A model generated the notes under the pieces. That model was not told where the DNA came from, did no database searches, and saw only the letters and a list, made by a program, of their open reading frames with translations. The position numbers and the translations under genes were made by a program. A stretch of DNA of 64,000 nucleotides from NCBI GenBank assembly GCA_963722575.1, contig CAVRNR010000013.1, forward strand, positions 20,073 through 84,072. Reading direction: 5' to 3'. This document shows, one piece after another, positions 18,763 to 27,704 of this stretch. Position 1 is the first letter of the stretch, and every line of letters begins with the position of its first letter. The stretch is from Fen-178 sp963722575 (GTDB lineage Bacteria > Acidobacteriota > Terriglobia > Bryobacterales > Bryobacteraceae).

Positions 18763-19197
18763 CCCTCGGGCCGGGTCAGATCGCCCTTACTGCCCGCCAG
18801 AGCGCGCTCGACGCTGGCCGCCACCGTGCCGCACGCCTTGCAGGTGAAGGATTCGTCCTGGCTCATGCCGGAATCGGCCTACCTTTCGCGCCCCGGTGCC
18901 CCGTGTCGCGCCGTCTGGCTCCGGGTTGGCTGGTTGGCCCACCCGCCGCCTCGGGCGCGCCCTGGCCGCCACTGACCGCTGACCACCTGACCGCCCCTTT
19001 TTTCGCCTGACACTAGCGAAACTGCGCTACTGTGCAACGCGCCGCAGCAGATCGCCGGGAAGTACCTATGGTTTTAACAGGCCCTCTTGTGTTTCGAACA
19101 GCCATCCCGCGGGCGCGAGCGATATACCGTCCGCTAAATTGAAGCGCCTTCGCGGGTATGAAAAGCCGAGCCGGAGTTGGAGAAGGATCGGCGTCAC
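18763..19197. other. Intergenic region after the integrase
   Basis: About 435 bases. A minus-strand frame starting near 18866 (MSQDESFTCKACGTVAASVE) shows a CxxC pair like the beginning of a zinc ribbon. It soon runs antisense through the integrase 3' end and is most likely a gene fragment. No other feature is seen. Confidence 0.35.
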
Positions 19198-21339
19198 TCA
19201 TGTCAATCGGTTCTCGTAGCGAGCTTCGTTGCGCCGGATAGGAACGGACTCATCTCCCCGTAGCCTGTCACCGTCGCCGACTTCTTCGCCCGGGTCAGCG
19301 CCACGTATAGCAGCGCCCGTTCGGAACGTCTCGGCGTTTCGCCTAGCGACTTCATCTTCACCACCGCGGATGGCCTGATCGAGGGGAACCACGCCGCGGT
19401 TGGCAGACACGATGAGCATGTGCTCGAATTCCAGACCTTTGACCCGGTGCATGGTGGCGGTGCGAACGCCTGGTTTGTCGCGCTGCTCGGCGGCCTCCCG
19501 CCTGATCTCGTAGGTCTCCAGGCCTTCGGCGCGGAGATAGGCCGTATAGGTCTCCAGGATCTTGCGGGTGCGGCCCACCACACAGATGGATTCCGGCGGC
19601 GCGCCCTGCGCACCCAACTCCTGAATGCGGGTCTTCACGAATGCCGCTTCCTCCGCGAAATTCCGGAAGCAGCGGACCAACGGAGGCTCGCCGTGGGTCA
19701 GGGACATGTAGCCCTTCTGCTCGTCCTGGCCGCCGTCCAGGTCGTCGATGTCGCGGCCTTCGAGCAGCGCTACCGCAAAGCGACGCGTCTCTTCCGTGGT
19801 CCGGTAATTGACCTTCAGCTTCTTCCCGCGCCCTCTGATGTTGATCCCACACTGGCCGAGCGTTACGCGGTGATGGTAGATCCGCTGATGGGCGTCGCCG
19901 ACCAGGAAGATGTCGTTCTCGCCCGCCGGCACAATGGCACGCAACAGGCGGAATGCCTCTGCGCTCATATCCTGGGCTTCATCGATTACCACTGACCGGT
20001 AGGGCAGGGTGATCTTCCGGGTTTCCAGGAGCGAGCGCGCGTCACGGATGAGGTCGATATACTCCTTCTTGCCTTGCTCGTTCATCTGGGCGCGGTATTC
20101 CTGAAAGACCGGCCAAATACGCTTCTTAGCTTCGCGGCTCAGGCGGGTGCCGCGGCCGAGTCGCGCGACCTTGACGTACTGCTCCATGCTGGTGATGTTC
20201 TGGGCTTGAATCACATCCTCCCACTCGGTCCTGTAGAAGCTCTCTGCCAGGCCGAGCTCGCCGGGAACGAGATTAAGCGCATTACGCCAGCACTCGTTAC
20301 CCTCCTCATCGAACACCACCTGGTGACGGTATCCCTGTGTACGCAGGAAGGTCGAGACCCAAGCGTCCAGGTTCACCACCTCGATCCGTGCCATGGCTTC
20401 GGCCGAGCAGATCTTGCGCAGGTTTTCGAAGATGTCCGTGGCCAAGTTCTTCGTGAAGGTCGTGACTAAAACGCGGTCGTCCTTGCCGGCGAACACCTGT
20501 TCGGCAAGGTATTTGGCACGGTGCATGGCTACCACTGTCTTGCCTGTTCCCGCGCCGCCGAGCACGCGAACCGGGCCGCCCGCCCGCGTGGAGACCAACT
20601 TGCGCTGCTTCGGGTGCAGGAACACCCGCCACTGTTCGAGAGGCGCGCTCAAGATCTCGGTCAGATCCTTGGCTTCGTCCACCACGTAGAAGCGGCGGCG
20701 GGAATCCTCGTTCTGCAAGGCGGCCAGGAAATCGCCGGTATCCACAGCGGCTTCCTCGTCACGCTTGTCCATCTCCTGGAAGACCTCGTCCAGCGAGTAC
20801 CCGGAGGCTAGCAGAAATAGCGCCTCGTACGCCTCCTGGGGGACGTCCTTTTCCGCCTTCTCCAGATCGGCGTCACAGTGCATTCCCCGCACCACCGGAA
20901 GAAGAGCTTCGGGAACGCCTAACCGCAGCAGGTGCTTGTCCGCGACGGCATCGAACAGGCCGCCCGGCTCAGGTGCGGGAGCCACGGCCACCGCTGGCGC
21001 CGGCTCAACGACCTCCGTGTTCAAAACCTGCAACGCGCCAGTCAGCGGGTTCACCTGGAAGGTCTTCTTGGCCGCCCACTCATAGGCGTCATCATGGTGG
21101 TCCACCCACGTCAGAACGTAGACCGCCGATGCCGGATGGAACACTACAGCGCGATATGCCTGGTCGATGCGGACCGAGTACAGGCTCTTGCCCTTGGCGC
21201 TTTGGATCGGTTCGTAGTGAATCCCCGGCGAGTCCGGCCGCTCCCGAAACAGTTCGATGAACTCCCGCACCTTCTTCTGGTGGTTCTTCTGCACGCTGGA
21301 ATACGCCAGCAGGAAGTCGTTCGATAGCGCTACGGTCAA
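19198..21339 (-). CDS. RelE-like domain fused to UvrD-type helicase; C-terminus frameshifted
   Basis: About 713 residues as read. Residues 1-105 (AYSSVQKNHQKKVREFIELF, SVRIDQAYRAVVFH, VLTWVDHHDDAYEWA) have the layout of a RelE/ParE-fold domain. A superfamily 1 helicase follows: GGAGTGKT near 261, DEAQD near 455, NYRTTEETR and HRVKGLEFEHM near 635. The last expected motif (ERALLYVALTRAKK) is not in this frame but in the +1 frame just after it, from about 19325 down to a stop at 19203. A one-base insertion, a sequencing error or frameshifting near 19318-19330 is therefore likely. It is the last gene of a five-gene operon, overlapping the previous gene by four bases. Likely role: a helicase of the defence system. 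Confidence 0.85.
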   Translation of the reverse strand: MTVALSNDFLLAYSSVQKNHQKKVREFIELFRERPDSPGIHYEPIQSAKGKSLYSVRIDQAYRAVVFHPASAVYVLTWVDHHDDAYEWAAKKTFQVNPLTGALQVLNTEVVEPAPAVAVAPAPEPGGLFDAVADKHLLRLGVPEALLPVVRGMHCDADLEKAEKDVPQEAYEALFLLASGYSLDEVFQEMDKRDEEAAVDTGDFLAALQNEDSRRRFYVVDEAKDLTEILSAPLEQWRVFLHPKQRKLVSTRAGGPVRVLGGAGTGKTVVAMHRAKYLAEQVFAGKDDRVLVTTFTKNLATDIFENLRKICSAEAMARIEVVNLDAWVSTFLRTQGYRHQVVFDEEGNECWRNALNLVPGELGLAESFYRTEWEDVIQAQNITSMEQYVKVARLGRGTRLSREAKKRIWPVFQEYRAQMNEQGKKEYIDLIRDARSLLETRKITLPYRSVVIDEAQDMSAEAFRLLRAIVPAGENDIFLVGDAHQRIYHHRVTLGQCGINIRGRGKKLKVNYRTTEETRRFAVALLEGRDIDDLDGGQDEQKGYMSLTHGEPPLVRCFRNFAEEAAFVKTRIQELGAQGAPPESICVVGRTRKILETYTAYLRAEGLETYEIRREAAEQRDKPGVRTATMHRVKGLEFEHMLIVSANRGVVPLDQAIRGGEDEVARRNAETFRTGAAIRGADPGEEVGDGDRLRGDESVPIRRNEARYENRLT

Positions 21340-24300
21340 AGGTCACCCCCAGGCAGGCTCGCAATGAGGCTTTCCTGCCAGTCGGCCGCGGCGGCGGCCA
21401 GGTAAACGGTCCACCCCTGCTGCGCAAAGCGGCCCTGGTATTCGACTTCGTAATCCATCAGGACGGCGACCTTCGGACCTTCCCACGCCAACTCGGCGGT
21501 CCCCGCAATCGCGCCGTCATTGCCCAGCAGTTCAAACCCCGACGAGGGGAGCGCGCGGCTCGCCGCCGCTACGGCTTCCACCAGCGGGTGTAGACTCGCA
21601 TCCACATCGGCGAGCAACGCGGCCAGCTTGCCCGCCGCCCGGTCCCTGGCGCCGCGGGGCGCTTCGACTTCCAGCAGTCCGCCGTACAGCCCTTCTCTTA
21701 GGCCGTTAGTGGCGACGAAGTCCACCAACCCGGCGAATTGCAGAATGTTGAATAGCCGCAACCAAGCTCGCCACCCGCGCTTCCACGCGGCGCGATCCGA
21801 TGCCGCCGATTCATCGAAGAGCCGGAACGTGGCGCTCAGCCCCTCCATCCGCCGGAGCCCTTCGCCGTCGGCTCGCACCAGCCCTGCAGCGAGCAACGGG
21901 GCGCCGATCCGGAAAATGCCGCGCTTCCAACCGGCGCCGGCAGGTATGTTCGCGGACTCGGACCATGCGGCGTTGGCCGCATCGAGCAAGGCGTTCCGCA
22001 CCGCCTCCAGCGCCGGTCCTGCGCAATCCGGACCGTCCAGCATCGCCGCCAGCCATAGCAGCGCGTGCCGCTCCCAATTCAGCGAACGGCCCCCGTCCAA
22101 GCAGAACAGCAGCCAGTCGAACGAAGCGCGTTCGTACACGCGCGACCACGCGATCCTGTTCGTCGGGTCCTTCACCCCAAGGGCGCGGTCCAGCCTACCC
22201 GCATGCCCGGCCACCGGTGGGTCAGCGTTGTCCGGCTGGTCGCGGAACTGGCTCTCAACGTCGTCCCACGTCAGGGACCAAACGTGGAACCGGCCCGACC
22301 GCGCAATCGCCATGCGCTGCGCCGTGTCGATTCCCACTCGCATGTTTCCGGATTCCGGATCGGCGTGGTATTCGAACCCGTCGGTGAAGACGGCGATGGG
22401 CAGTTCGCCTTCGAGCGGTCGCTCCGGGCGGATCACAAAGTCGGCGATCGAAGGTACGCTCACGCCTTCTTCCGGCCCGAGGGGAACCTGCGGTTCCACC
22501 AGGTAACTCCCGCCGGAGGTCCGCAGATACCAGCCCTGCTTCCCGTTGACCACCTGGTTTGTGAGCTGGCGTTCCGGTTCGCCGGGCCTTGTTCTTCGCA
22601 GCGCCTCGATGAAGCGTGCCTCAAGTTCGCTCTCCAGCAAGCGGTTCAGCCGGATCTGGCTAAGGCGCTCCGTGCCCTTCAGGTCGTCCCGATGCGCCAG
22701 AATCTGCGAAAGCAGCCGCATCGCCGCCGAACGCGACGTGTTCTCCTGGTCGTGCCGTCCGCGGTATGCCAGAAGGCAACGGTAACAGCCGTCCTTCTCG
22801 GGGTCGTTCCGGCACCCACAGTTCGCCAGAGCCTTGTAGGCGTGGTCGAAGACGGTCATCAGGTTGGCCGGCTCTCGCATCAGTTCTTTTAGGTATCCGG
22901 TCCCGCCCGGCACGCCGTCGTAAAGCACCAGGTAGCGTTTGCGCGCGTCGCTGCCGGCAATTGGCTCGTCGTAGGTGGTCGTTAGCAGGTGGCCAGGATC
23001 GCCGTGAAAATACTTTCGCAGGCCCAGGTCCAGCGCGGCCAGGAAGGAGTGGATGTTCAGGTCCACTTCCTGCGTGGCCACTGGCAACAGCATCCGGATC
23101 GCCTCGGAGTTGAACTCACGGTAGAGATAACAGGCGCTCTCGACCTGCTCCTTCTCCTCCTGCCCGCGGTACGTACAGTAGAGGGCGTGCTCAATCTTGC
23201 CCTTCTTCTGGACCTTCCCGCAGCGCTTGCAGAATATGAAGGGACGGTCCACCCAGGTGCGTCCGGCAATCTTCATCGTGCCGTTGCCGCCGCCGGTGCG
23301 CTCGCCGAAGTTCACCTCCCTGAGCATGATCTTGCGGAAGAACTCGAACCCGAAGGGGATCTCTTCGCAATCCAGAAAATAGGCTTGGGTGATCTGCTCC
23401 TCGTCCGGGATCACGAACATGTTGCGCTGGTAGAACTGCGGCGTGCGGTCGTCGCTCTCGTCGTAGGACCGGCTCTCGCGCTCGGAGGTGGTCGAAATCA
23501 CCTGGCGCATGCGCAGCATGTTCTTGCGCTGCTCGCCGTCGATCCACATCGCGTCCCCGCACTTAGGGCAGGCCCGATGCGGTTCCGATAGGCCCTCGAT
23601 CTCCATGTAGGTGCATGACTGGCAGAACCTCCAGGCGTCGGCTTTCGACAGGTCCAGATTCACCTGGTCGATCTGCACGCGCCGGCCTTCGGCATAGAAA
23701 CTGTTGGCCGGCGCCAGTTCCGCGATCGCTGAGCTTGCCGGGCGCTGATACTTGTAATACCGGGTCTCGTATTTCTTTTCCGGGTCCTGCGTTTTGTTGT
23801 TGACGCTGTAAATTACGGACTTGAGCACGATTCCGGCTTCGGGGAAGGCGTAGTTTGGCAGCAGGCCTTCATCGGCGAGAAACTCCAGCGTGTACCGGTC
23901 TGTGAGTTCGGTAGCCAGCCGGTTCAGCGCGCTCTTCTCCTGCCGCAAGCGGTCGATCTCGTCTTCGTAGTTCTGCGGCTTCGCCGGGTTGCGATCCATT
24001 TCCCGAATGCGGTCCGTAAGGCGGCGTATGCGGCTGCGCAGGCTCTTGCGTTCCAGTACAGCTTCGTCCAACGCCTTCAGTAGCGCCGTCCGAAGCCCGC
24101 GCGGGTCTTCGTCGCGCTCGTCGCGCGAGAATTGAATCACACGCTCGCGCGTGTAGTCGCCGACTTCGCCCTCGAACATGGCCAGGAAGCCCCGCTCCAG
24201 CGCGGTTCGGTTCAGATCGAAGAACTTCAGCAGGTTCCAGGGGAACGCATCGGGTAAGGGCTGATCCGGGTTGGCCGCGGACTTCTCTATCGAATCCAGC

Positions 24301-27300
24301 ACCGGCGGCATTTTAGACGGCAGCGCCCCGTCGCCGACGCGCGTTTCCACCCAGCGGTCGAAAGCGTAAGCCACGAATTGCCGTTCCAGCACAGCCGAAG
24401 CGTTCAGGAAACAGCCGGGGGTCTCCACTACGCCTTGGGTCATCTCGTCCGGCTCGAAGAAGAAATAGAGATCGTGCGGCCGCCCGTTCGCCACAGCCAT
24501 GATGAACGCGTTGCCGTCAACCCGGCCCGCGCGCCCGGAGCGCTGCAGGTAGTTGCTCGGTTTCGGCGGCACGGAACAAAGGGCCAGGGAAGAAAGGTCG
24601 CCGATGTTGATGCCCATCTCCAGCGTAGGTGTGCAGGAGAGCAGGTTGGGGTCGCCGGGCTTTGTGTGGAAGAGGAAACCTTGCTCCACGCGTTCCCGCT
24701 CCTTCCGCTCCAGCAGGCCGGTGTGTTCGGCGGCAAAGACGCGTTCCACGTCGCCAGAGCGATAGAGCGTCCGGTAATAGTCATCCGCGGGCGGCTGCGC
24801 GCGGAGACTCCCGCTACAGCCGTATCTCTGGCAGGGCGCGCCATCCATCCGAGAGGCCATCTCGGGACCAGCGGAAACGGAGTAGCTGCACCTCTCGCAG
24901 CGGAGCTGGCGGACCTCGCCAGTCACGTCGAAGATTTCACGCCGCAATCCCCAGACCAGGCCGCCCTTGCCTTGAAGCTCGAAGAACACTCCGGCATCCA
25001 GCAGCGCCTGAATCGTGCGCTGGTATATCTCGCCGGTGCAGTCCACCACCTGCGGATCGAGCCCGCCGAAGCACTTGAGAAGCCAGTTCTCGTGCCACGA
25101 TTGCCGGGCCGTAGGCGATGTCCGGAGGAGCGGCTGGAATGTCGATCCTGGGCGGTTCGTCAGGAAGACCGGCAGGCGTGAGGCCGGGCTCACGTTCGGC
25201 CGCGACGGATACCGGCCCTGCTGCTTGTCGAGGTGGTAGTAGTTCCCGCGGGATTCGAGGAACGCCCCCATCTCCGCGTGCTCCACGCCACCCTTATTCT
25301 TCAGGTTCAATACGACGCCATCCATGAACCGCGCCAGGCAGGCGGCATCGAGGTCTCGCAGACCGCCAACTTCGTTCTGGAGCACCGGCAGCAGGCGTTC
25401 CAGCGCGGGCTCCAGGGTCCCGGCCCGCACTTCCAGCGTCGAGCAACCGGTCTTTTCCAACGTCCGCCCGATCCGGCAATCTACCGTGTACTCGCTCCAA
25501 ATCTCCCAGTCCAGGCGCCTCCGCACGAGATACGCCAGGTTCGACCCATCCGGCAGCTTGCCGTTGTCCCGCAGTTCGGCATAATCCTGAAGCCAGTCCA
25601 TATCGGGCGGCAGGAACGTGGTGATGAAGCGCGCTGGGTCGCGCCCCTTCTCCCATCGTTCCAGGAACAGACGCGTTATGTCAGAGAACGGTACCGGCCC
25701 GCCGGCATCCCGAACCGCTTTCTCCAGCGCCCCCCGGAAATTGAACGTGAAGGTGCGGGCGCCAAAGAAGCCGGCGCGGTGGCTGGCATCCTGCACGTTG
25801 TCCGAAAAGGCCAGCAGCTTCTTGTCCGTGTTGAAGGTGGATGAGAAGAGCTGCGCGATCATCACGCTGGTCAGGCTGGCCGCCCGCGAGCCGACGATGG
25901 TCAGACTCCCGTTAGCTCCGCAGCACGGGCAATCGTGCGTGCCCTCCAAGCGCGCGCGGTGGCCATGTTCCGCTTCCCGCCTCTTGTTGAGGTCCGGCAT
26001 CCACACCAGCAGGCTCAACTCCGGCTTCGCGCCGCACCAGATGCACTTGGCGGCCTCGTGCGCCGTTTCCCAGCGCAGGCATTGCGTACACAGCCATTTG
26101 GGGATCTCGGTCTGCCCCTGCGGCGCGAAATCCTGCCCAGGAAATACGAAGGTCACGTGCGGCGAGTTCTCGAAGAACTGGACGTAGAACTCTTTAAGGT
26201 CTGAGTTCAGCTTGTTATCCGCGTCCTTCACCGTGGCGCCCCAGCCGGTGAGGCCGCACTCGCGGCAATGGATTACGGGCAGGCTGTGCTGGAGTTGCTC
26301 CGGCTTCAGGTCACCGGCGAAGGCCAGCGCCGGCTCCGGCCCCACCAGGCTGACCATACGCCGCAACTCGCGTAGCCAAAGCTGATATCGCACCTGCGCC
26401 AGCGGCTCCGGCTTGCGCGGGCCCTGCACGCGCGCCTCGGAGACCAGGCTGACGAAGCTGGCCAGCAGCATCGCCAGGTATTCGCGGTCCGGGTGCCCGA
26501 AGCTGGGGATCTGTTTTTCGATCTCGTCCAGCAGCTTCTCCGTCTGCTTGGGCTTGCCCTCCAGGATCGTCAACAAGTTGCGGAAAAAGGCGTGGCTCTT
26601 GAGCGAGACGCCCAGGCAGATCCGCCAGTCGCCGCCCGCCCAGTCTGCGATCTCCGCCCCCAGCCACAGCCGGTGCTGCGCGTGGACGTAAGCCTCCAGC
26701 GTTTCGTAGCGCAGCGGGTCCAGTTCCGCCTTGTGCTCGTGACCTGGGATCTGGACGTACTTGACCAGGCATCCCTTCAGGAACTCGTCGGGCGCCAGGA
26801 CGGATTCACCGATCAGGCTGTCCTCACCGAACGGCTCACCGAACACGCGCGTGGCGTAGTCGGCCAATTCCCGCGCCATATCTGGACCGCCATCGCCCAG
26901 CGTGGCGGACGTTCCCACGCAGATCAGTTGCCCCCGCGACGCCTTCACCCGCTCCTTCACCCGCCGGATGAGGCACGCCAGGTCCGCTCCCTGCGCGCCA
27001 TCGAAAGTGTGTAGCTCATCCACCACCAGATAGCGCAGCGTTTCCGGGCCGTTGTCCCGCCAGAGATCGAAATCGCGGGCGCGAACCAGCAAGTAGTCGA
27101 GCATCTTATAGTTAGTGAGCAGGATGTCCGGCGGCGCCTGCCGCATCACGTTCCGGTCCGTGATCACCTGGTTCTCGGTCATCACCGGGGCGGCTTCCAG
27201 TTCCTGCCCGCCCAGGTACAACCCGGCTGTGACGAAATTGTGCAGCTCGGGATTCCCGTAGATCGCCTGGGCGAAGCGCTTGGCCTGGTCCGTGGCCAGC

Positions 27301-27704
27301 GCGTTCAGCGGAAAGATGACGATGGCCTTGATGCCCTTGCGCCCGCCGTTCCGGAAGCAGTGGTCCAGGATGGGGTAGAGATAGCACTCTGTCTTGCCCG
27401 ACCCCGTGCCCGTGGCCACCAGTGTGTTCAAACCGGCGTGCGCATCCAGGCGTTCGAAAGCCCGCTGCTGATGGCGGTATGGCTGGAACCCTGCCGGCAG
27501 GACCTCTGGGAAGGAGTGGGCCGCCCCTGTGGCCGGCAGGAACGGCAGCTTCATCGAGAGGAAGGGGCCCCGAAAGACCGCGTCTTTCTTCGCCAGCAGC
27601 CGTTCCAGACAACCGTCGAAAAACGGGTTGGTGATAGGGAACGTGGTGAGGAGGAAGTCCTTCACGCCACGCTGCACTTGCTCGGCGAGGACGGACGGGA
27701 TCAT
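21336..27704 (-). CDS. Very large DEAD/DEAH helicase with DUF1998 (DruE/DrmA-DrmB-like)
   Basis: A 2122-residue superfamily 2 helicase. The Q-like region is FQPYRHQQRAFERL. Motif I is VATGTGSGKTE near 100, motif II DELH near 230, motif III GTSATLG near 265 and motif VI LQRSGRAGRVDG near 1056. Several Cys clusters lie in the middle (CRECG, CTQC ... CIWCG, CPCCG, CQSC ... CPKCG, CKRCG). The DUF1998 cysteine cluster (CGCRNDPEKDGCYRC) is near 1635. After it, ELEARFIEALRR, IADFVIRP and IAVFTDGFEYH (about 1690-1780) resemble a Vsr/PD-(D/E)xK nuclease core. A helicase plus DUF1998 of about 2000 residues is typical of DruE of Druantia and corresponds to DrmA plus DrmB of DISARM. Its partners here point to a DISARM-like system. 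It overlaps both neighbours by four bases. Confidence 0.88.
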   Translation of the reverse strand: MIPSVLAEQVQRGVKDFLLTTFPITNPFFDGCLERLLAKKDAVFRGPFLSMKLPFLPATGAAHSFPEVLPAGFQPYRHQQRAFERLDAHAGLNTLVATGTGSGKTECYLYPILDHCFRNGGRKGIKAIVIFPLNALATDQAKRFAQAIYGNPELHNFVTAGLYLGGQELEAAPVMTENQVITDRNVMRQAPPDILLTNYKMLDYLLVRARDFDLWRDNGPETLRYLVVDELHTFDGAQGADLACLIRRVKERVKASRGQLICVGTSATLGDGGPDMARELADYATRVFGEPFGEDSLIGESVLAPDEFLKGCLVKYVQIPGHEHKAELDPLRYETLEAYVHAQHRLWLGAEIADWAGGDWRICLGVSLKSHAFFRNLLTILEGKPKQTEKLLDEIEKQIPSFGHPDREYLAMLLASFVSLVSEARVQGPRKPEPLAQVRYQLWLRELRRMVSLVGPEPALAFAGDLKPEQLQHSLPVIHCRECGLTGWGATVKDADNKLNSDLKEFYVQFFENSPHVTFVFPGQDFAPQGQTEIPKWLCTQCLRWETAHEAAKCIWCGAKPELSLLVWMPDLNKRREAEHGHRARLEGTHDCPCCGANGSLTIVGSRAASLTSVMIAQLFSSTFNTDKKLLAFSDNVQDASHRAGFFGARTFTFNFRGALEKAVRDAGGPVPFSDITRLFLERWEKGRDPARFITTFLPPDMDWLQDYAELRDNGKLPDGSNLAYLVRRRLDWEIWSEYTVDCRIGRTLEKTGCSTLEVRAGTLEPALERLLPVLQNEVGGLRDLDAACLARFMDGVVLNLKNKGGVEHAEMGAFLESRGNYYHLDKQQGRYPSRPNVSPASRLPVFLTNRPGSTFQPLLRTSPTARQSWHENWLLKCFGGLDPQVVDCTGEIYQRTIQALLDAGVFFELQGKGGLVWGLRREIFDVTGEVRQLRCERCSYSVSAGPEMASRMDGAPCQRYGCSGSLRAQPPADDYYRTLYRSGDVERVFAAEHTGLLERKERERVEQGFLFHTKPGDPNLLSCTPTLEMGINIGDLSSLALCSVPPKPSNYLQRSGRAGRVDGNAFIMAVANGRPHDLYFFFEPDEMTQGVVETPGCFLNASAVLERQFVAYAFDRWVETRVGDGALPSKMPPVLDSIEKSAANPDQPLPDAFPWNLLKFFDLNRTALERGFLAMFEGEVGDYTRERVIQFSRDERDEDPRGLRTALLKALDEAVLERKSLRSRIRRLTDRIREMDRNPAKPQNYEDEIDRLRQEKSALNRLATELTDRYTLEFLADEGLLPNYAFPEAGIVLKSVIYSVNNKTQDPEKKYETRYYKYQRPASSAIAELAPANSFYAEGRRVQIDQVNLDLSKADAWRFCQSCTYMEIEGLSEPHRACPKCGDAMWIDGEQRKNMLRMRQVISTTSERESRSYDESDDRTPQFYQRNMFVIPDEEQITQAYFLDCEEIPFGFEFFRKIMLREVNFGERTGGGNGTMKIAGRTWVDRPFIFCKRCGKVQKKGKIEHALYCTYRGQEEKEQVESACYLYREFNSEAIRMLLPVATQEVDLNIHSFLAALDLGLRKYFHGDPGHLLTTTYDEPIAGSDARKRYLVLYDGVPGGTGYLKELMREPANLMTVFDHAYKALANCGCRNDPEKDGCYRCLLAYRGRHDQENTSRSAAMRLLSQILAHRDDLKGTERLSQIRLNRLLESELEARFIEALRRTRPGEPERQLTNQVVNGKQGWYLRTSGGSYLVEPQVPLGPEEGVSVPSIADFVIRPERPLEGELPIAVFTDGFEYHADPESGNMRVGIDTAQRMAIARSGRFHVWSLTWDDVESQFRDQPDNADPPVAGHAGRLDRALGVKDPTNRIAWSRVYERASFDWLLFCLDGGRSLNWERHALLWLAAMLDGPDCAGPALEAVRNALLDAANAAWSESANIPAGAGWKRGIFRIGAPLLAAGLVRADGEGLRRMEGLSATFRLFDESAASDRAAWKRGWRAWLRLFNILQFAGLVDFVATNGLREGLYGGLLEVEAPRGARDRAAGKLAALLADVDASLHPLVEAVAAASRALPSSGFELLGNDGAIAGTAELAWEGPKVAVLMDYEVEYQGRFAQQGWTVYLAAAAADWQESLIASLPGGDL

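Noticed and set aside
21336..27704. Assignment as Druantia
   Set aside because: The helicase is DruE-like, but none of the other Druantia genes (DruA-D, DruF-H, DruM) is seen, whereas SNF2 and DrmMI-like genes fit DISARM better.
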